Source: Pterobdella sp. o SKG-2022
Taxonomy: Eukaryota > Annelida > Clitellata > Hirudinida > Piscicolidae
Direction: 5' to 3'
Length of the DNA: 64,000 bases
Assembly (NCBI GenBank): GCA_964035795.1
Contig: CAXIVU010000139.1
Span: 37,013-101,012 of the forward strand
Each line of letters starts with the position of its first letter. Position 1 is the first letter of the stretch. This document shows, piece after piece, positions 57,401 through 63,400 of the stretch. Position numbers and translations under genes: made by a program. Below the pieces are notes generated by a model. The model was not told the DNA's origin. It did no database searches and worked only from the letters and a program-made list of their open reading frames with translations.

Positions 57401-60400
57401 CAATCGTTGTCGAAACTGTTGTAGCTGTAGCCAATGAAGTTGTTGTTACAGTTATTGTAGTTGGCGTTGTTGTTTCTACAGTAGTAACTGTTGGCGTAGA
57501 TTTAGACAACATTTCTGTCGTTGTTGTCATAATAACAGTTGTTGTTTGCGTTGATGTTGCAATCGTTGTCGAAACTGTTGTAGCTGTAGCCAATGAAGTT
57601 GTTGTTACAGTTATTGTAGTTGGCGTTGTTGTTTCTACAGTAGTAACTGTTGGCGTAGATTTAGACAACATTTCTATCGTTGTTGTCATAATAACAGTTG
57701 TTGTTTGCGTTGATGTTGCAATCGTTGTCGAAACTGTTGTAGCTGTAGCCAATGAAGTTGTTGTTACAGTTATTGTAGTTGGCGTTGTTGTTTCTACAGT
57801 AGTAACTGTTGGCGTAGATTTAGACAACATTTCTGTCGTTGTTGTCATAATAACAGTTGTTGTTTGCGTTGATGTTGCAATCGTTGTCGAAACTGTTGTA
57901 GCTGTAGCCAATGAAGTTGTTGTTACAGAAATTGTAGTTGGCGTTGTTGTTTCTACAGTAGTAACTGTTGGCGTAGATTTAGACAACATTTCTGTCGTTG
58001 TTGTCATAATAACAGTTGTTGTTTGCGTTGATGTTGCAATCGTTGTCGAAACTGTTGTAGCTGTAGCCAATGAAGTTGTTGTTACAGTTATTGTAGTTGG
58101 CGTTGTTGTTTCTACAGTAGTAACTGTTGGCGTAGATTTAGACAACATTTCTGTCGTTGTTGTCATAATAACAGTTGTTGTTTGCGTTGATGTTGCAATC
58201 GTTGTCGAAACTGTTGTAGCTGTAGCCAATGAAGTTGTTGTTACAGTTATTGTAGTTGGCGTTGTTGTTTCTACAGTAGTAACTGTTGGCGTAGATTTAG
58301 ACAACATTTCTGTCGTTGTTGTCATAATAACAGTTGTTGTTTGCGTTGATGTTGCAATCGTTGTCGAAACTGTTGTAGCTGTAGCCAATGAAGTTGTTGT
58401 TACAGTTATTGTAGTTGGCGTTGTTGTTTCTACAGTAGTAACTGTTGGCGTAGATTTAGACAACATTTCTGTCGTTGTTGTCATAATAACAGTTGTTGTT
58501 TGCGTTGATGTTGCAATCGTTGTCGAAACTGTTGTAGCTGTAGCCAATGAAGTTGTTGTTACAGTTATTGTAGTTGGCGTTGTTGTTTCTACAGTAGTAA
58601 CTGTTGGCGTAGATTTAGACAACATTTCTGTCGTTGTTGTCATAATAACAGTTGTTGTTTGCGTTGATGTTGCAATCGTTGTCGAAACTGTTGTAGCTGT
58701 AGCCAATGAAGTTGTTGTTACAGAAATTGTAGTTGGCCTTGTTGTTTCTACAGTAGTAACTGTTGGCGTAGATTTAGACAACATTTCTGTCGTTGTTGTC
58801 ATAATAACAGTTGTTGTTTGCGTTGATGTTGCAATCGTTGTCGGAACTGTTGTAGCTGTAGCCAATGAAGTTGTTGTTACAGTTATTGTAGTTGGCGTTG
58901 TTGTTTCTACAGTAGTAACTGTTGGCGTAGATTTAGACAACATTTCTGTCGTTGTTGTCATAATAACAGTTGTTGTTTGCGTTGATGTTGCAATCGTTGT
59001 CGAAACTGTTGTAGCTGTAGCCAATGAAGTTGTTGTTACAGTTATTGTAGTTGGCGTTGTTGTTTCTACAGTAGTAACTGTTGGCGTAGATTTAGACAAC
59101 ATTTCTGTCGTTGTTGTCATAATAACAGTTGTTGTTTGCGTTGATGTTGCAATCGTTGTCGAAACTGTTGTAGCTGTAGCCAATGAAGTTGTTGTTACAG
59201 TTATTGTAGTTGGCGTTGTTGTTTCTACAGTAGTAACTGTTGGCGTAGATTTAGACAACATTTCTGTCGTTGTTGTCATAATAACAGTTGTTGTTTGCGT
59301 TGATGTTGCAATCGTTGTCGAAACTGTTGTAGCTGTAGCCAATGAAGTTGTTGTTACAGAAATTGTAGTTGGCGTTGTTGTTTCTACAGTAGTAACTGTT
59401 GGCGTAGATTTAGACAACATTTCTGTCGTTGTTGTCATAATAACAGTTGTTGTTTGCGTTGATGTTGCAATCGTTGTCGAAACTGTTGTAGCTGTAGCCA
59501 ATGAAGTTGTTGTTACAGTTATTGTAGTTGGCGTTGTTGTTTCTACAGTAGTAACTGTTGGCGTAGATTTAGACAACATTTCTGTCGTTGTTGTCATAAT
59601 AACAGTTGTTGTTTGCGTTGATGTTGCAATCGTTGTCGAAACTGTTGTAGCTGTAGCCAATGAAGTTGTTGTTACAGAAATTGTAGTTGGCGTTGTTGTT
59701 TCTACAGTAGTAACTGTTGGCGTAGATTTAGACAACATTTCTGTCGTTGTTGTCATAATAACAGTTGTTGTTTGCGTTGATGTTGCAATCGTTGTCGAAA
59801 CTGTTGTAGCTGTAGCCAATGAAGTTGTTGTTACAGAAATTGTAGTTGGCGTTGTTGTTTCTACAGTAGTAACTGTTGGCGTAGATTTAGACAACATTTC
59901 TGTCGTTGTTGTCATAATAACAGTTGTTGTTTGCGTTGATGTTGCAATCGTTGTCGAAACTGTTGTAGCTGTAGCCAATGAAGTTGTTGTTACAGTTATT
60001 GTAGTTGGCGTTGTTGTTTCTACAGTAGTAACTGTTGGCGTAGATTTAGACAACATTTCTGTCGTTGTTGTCATAATAACAGTTGTTGTTTGCGTTGATG
60101 TTGCAATCGTTGTCGAAACTGTTGTAGCTGTAGCCAATGAAGTTGTTGTTACAGTTATTGTAGTTGGCGTTGTTGTTTCTACAGTAGTAACTGTTGGCGT
60201 AGATTTAGACAACATTTCTGTCGTTGTTGTCATAATAACAGTTGTTGTTTGCGTTGATGTTGCAATCGTTGTCGAAACTGTTGTAGCTGTAGCCAATGAA
60301 GTTGTTGTTACAGTTATTGTAGTTGGCGTTGTTGTTTCTACAGTAGTAACTGTTGGCGTAGATTTAGACAACATTTCTGTCGTTGTTGTCATAATAACAG

Positions 60401-63400
60401 TTGTTGTTTGCGTTGATGTTGCAATCGTTGTCGAAACTGTTGTAGCTGTAGCCAATGAAGTTGTTGTTACAGTTATTGTAGTTGGCGTTGTTGTTTCCAC
60501 AGTAGTAACTGTTGTCGTAGATTTAGACAACATTTCTGTCGTTGTTGTCATAATAACAGTTGTTGTTTGCGTTGATGTTGCAATCGTTGTCGAAACTGTT
60601 GTAGCTGTAGCCAATGAAGTTGTTGTTACAGTTATTGTAGTTGGCGTTGTTGTTTCTACAGTAGTAACTGTTGGCGTAGATTTAGACAACATTTCTGTCG
60701 TTGTTGTCATAATAACAGTTGTTGTTTGCGTTGATGTTGCAATCGTTGTCGAAACTGTTGTAGCTGTAGCCAATGAAGTTGTTGTTACAGAAATTGTAGT
60801 TGGCGTTGTTGTTTCTACAGTAGTAACTGTTGGCGTAGATTTAGACAACATTTCTGTCGTTGTTGTCATAATAACAGTTGTTGTTTGCGTTGATGTTGCA
60901 ATCGTTGTCGAAACTGTTGTAGCTGTAGCCAATGAAGTTGTTGTTACAGTTATTGTAGTTGGCGTTATTGTTTCTACAGTAGTAACTGTTGGCGTAGATT
61001 TAGACAACATTTCTGTCGTTGTTGTCATAATAACAGTTGTTGTTTGCGTTGATGTTGCAATCGTTGTCGAAACTGTTGTAGCTGTAGCCAATGAAGTTGT
61101 TGTTACAGTTATTGTAGTTAGCGTTGTTGTTTCTACAGTAGTAACTGTTGGCGTAGATTTAGACAACATTTCTGTCGTTGTTGTCATAATAACAGTTGTT
61201 GTTTGCGTTGATGTTGCAATCGTTGTCGAAACTGTTGTAGCTGTAGCCAATGAAGTTGTTGTTACAGAAATTGTAGTTGGCGTTGTTGTTTCTACAGTAG
61301 TAACTGTTGGCGTAGATTTAGACAACATTTCTGTCTTTGTTGTCATAATAACAGTTGTTGTTTGCGTTGATGTTGCAATCGTTGTCGAAACTGTTGTAGC
61401 TGTAGCCAATGAAGTTGTTGTTACAGAAATTGTAGTTGGCGTTGTTGTTTCTACAGTAGTAACTGTTGGCGTAGATTTAGACAACATTTCTGTCGTTGTT
61501 GTCATAATAACAGTTGTTGTTTGCGTTGATGTTGCAATCGTTGTCGAAACTGTTGTAGCTGTAGCCAATGAAGTTGTTGTTACAGTTATTGTAGTTGGTG
61601 TTGTTGTTTCTACAGTAGTAACTGTTGGCGTAGATTTAGACAACATTTCTGTCGTTGTTGTCATAATAACAGTTGTTGTTTGCGTTGATGTTGCAATCGT
61701 TGTCGAAACTGTTGTAGCTGTAGCCAATGAAGTTGTTGTTACAGTTATTGTAGTTGGCGTTGTTGTTTCTACAGTAGTAACTGTTGGCGTAGATTTAGAC
61801 AACATTTCTGTCGTTGTTGTCATAATAACAGTTGTTGTTTGCGTTGATGTTGCAATCGTTGTCGAAACTGTTGTAGCTGTAGCCAATGAAGTTGTTGTTA
61901 CAGTTATTGTAGTTGGCGTTGTTGTTTCTACAGTAGTAACTGTTGGCGTAGATTTAGACAACATTTCTGTCGTTGTTGTCATAATAACAGTTGTTGTTTG
62001 CGTTGATGTTGCAATCGTTGTCGAAACTGTTGTAGCTGTAGCCAATGAAGTTGTTGTTACAGTTATTGTAGTTGGCGTTGTTGTTTCTACAGTAGTAACT
62101 GTTGGCGTAGATTTAGACAACATTTCTGTCGTTGTTGTCATAATAACAGTTGTTGTTTGCGTTGATGTTGCAATCGTTGTCGAAACTGTTGTAGCTGTAG
62201 CCAATGAAGTTGTTGTTACAGTTATTGTAGTTGGCGTTGTTGTTTCTACAGTAGTAACTGTTGGCGTAGATTTAGACAACATTTCTGTCGTTGTTGTCAT
62301 AATAACAGTTGTTGTTTGCGTTGATGTTGCAATCGTTGTCGAAACTGTTGTAGCTGTAGCCAATGAAGTTGTTGTTACAGTTATTGTAGTTGGCGTTGTT
62401 GTTTCTACAGTAGTAACTGTTGGCGTAGATTTAGACAACATTTCTGTCGTTGTTGTCATAATAACAGTTGTTGTTTGCGTTGATGTTGCAATCGTTGTCG
62501 AAACTGTTGTAGCTGTAGCCAATGAAGTTGTTGTTACAGAAATTGTAGTTGGCCTTGTTGTTTCTACAGTAGTAACTGTTGGCGTAGATTTAGACAACAT
62601 TTCTGTCGTTGTTGTCATAATAACAGTTGTTGTTTGCGTTGATGTTGCAATCGTTGTCGGAACTGTTGTAGCTGTAGCCAATGAAGTTGTTGTTACAGTT
62701 ATTGTAGTTGGCGTTGTTGTTTCTACAGTAGTAACTGTTGGCGTAGATTTAGACAACATTTCTGTCGTTGTTGTCATAATAACAGTTGTTGTTTGCGTTG
62801 ATGTTGCAATCGTTGTCGAAACTGTTGTAGCTGTAGCCAATGAAGTTGTTGTTACAGTTATTGTAGTTGGCGTTGTTGTTTCTACAGTAGTAACTGTTGG
62901 CGTAGATTTAGACAACATTTCTGTCGTTGTTGTCATAATAACAGTTGTTGTTTGCGTTGATGTTGCAATCGTTGTCGAAACTGTTGTAGCTGTAGCCAAT
63001 GAAGTTGTTGTTACAGTTAATGTAGTTGGCGTTGTTGTTTCTACAGTAGTAACTGTTGGCGTAGATTTAGACAACATTTCTGTCGTTGTTGTCATAATAA
63101 CAGTTGTTGTTTGCGTTGATGTTGCAATCGTTGTCGAAACTGTTGTAGCTGTAGCCAATGAAGTTGTTGTTACAGTTATTGTAGTTGGCGTTGTTGTTTC
63201 TACAGTAGTAACTGTTGGCGTAGATTTAGACAACATTTCTGTCGTTGTTGTCATAATAACAGTTGTTGTTTGCGTTGATGTTGCAATCGTTGTCGAAACT
63301 GTTGTAGCTGTAGCCAATGAAGTTGTTGTTACAGTTATTGTAGTTGGCGTTGTTGTTTCTACAGTAGTAACTGTTGGCGTAGATTTAGACAACATTTCTA

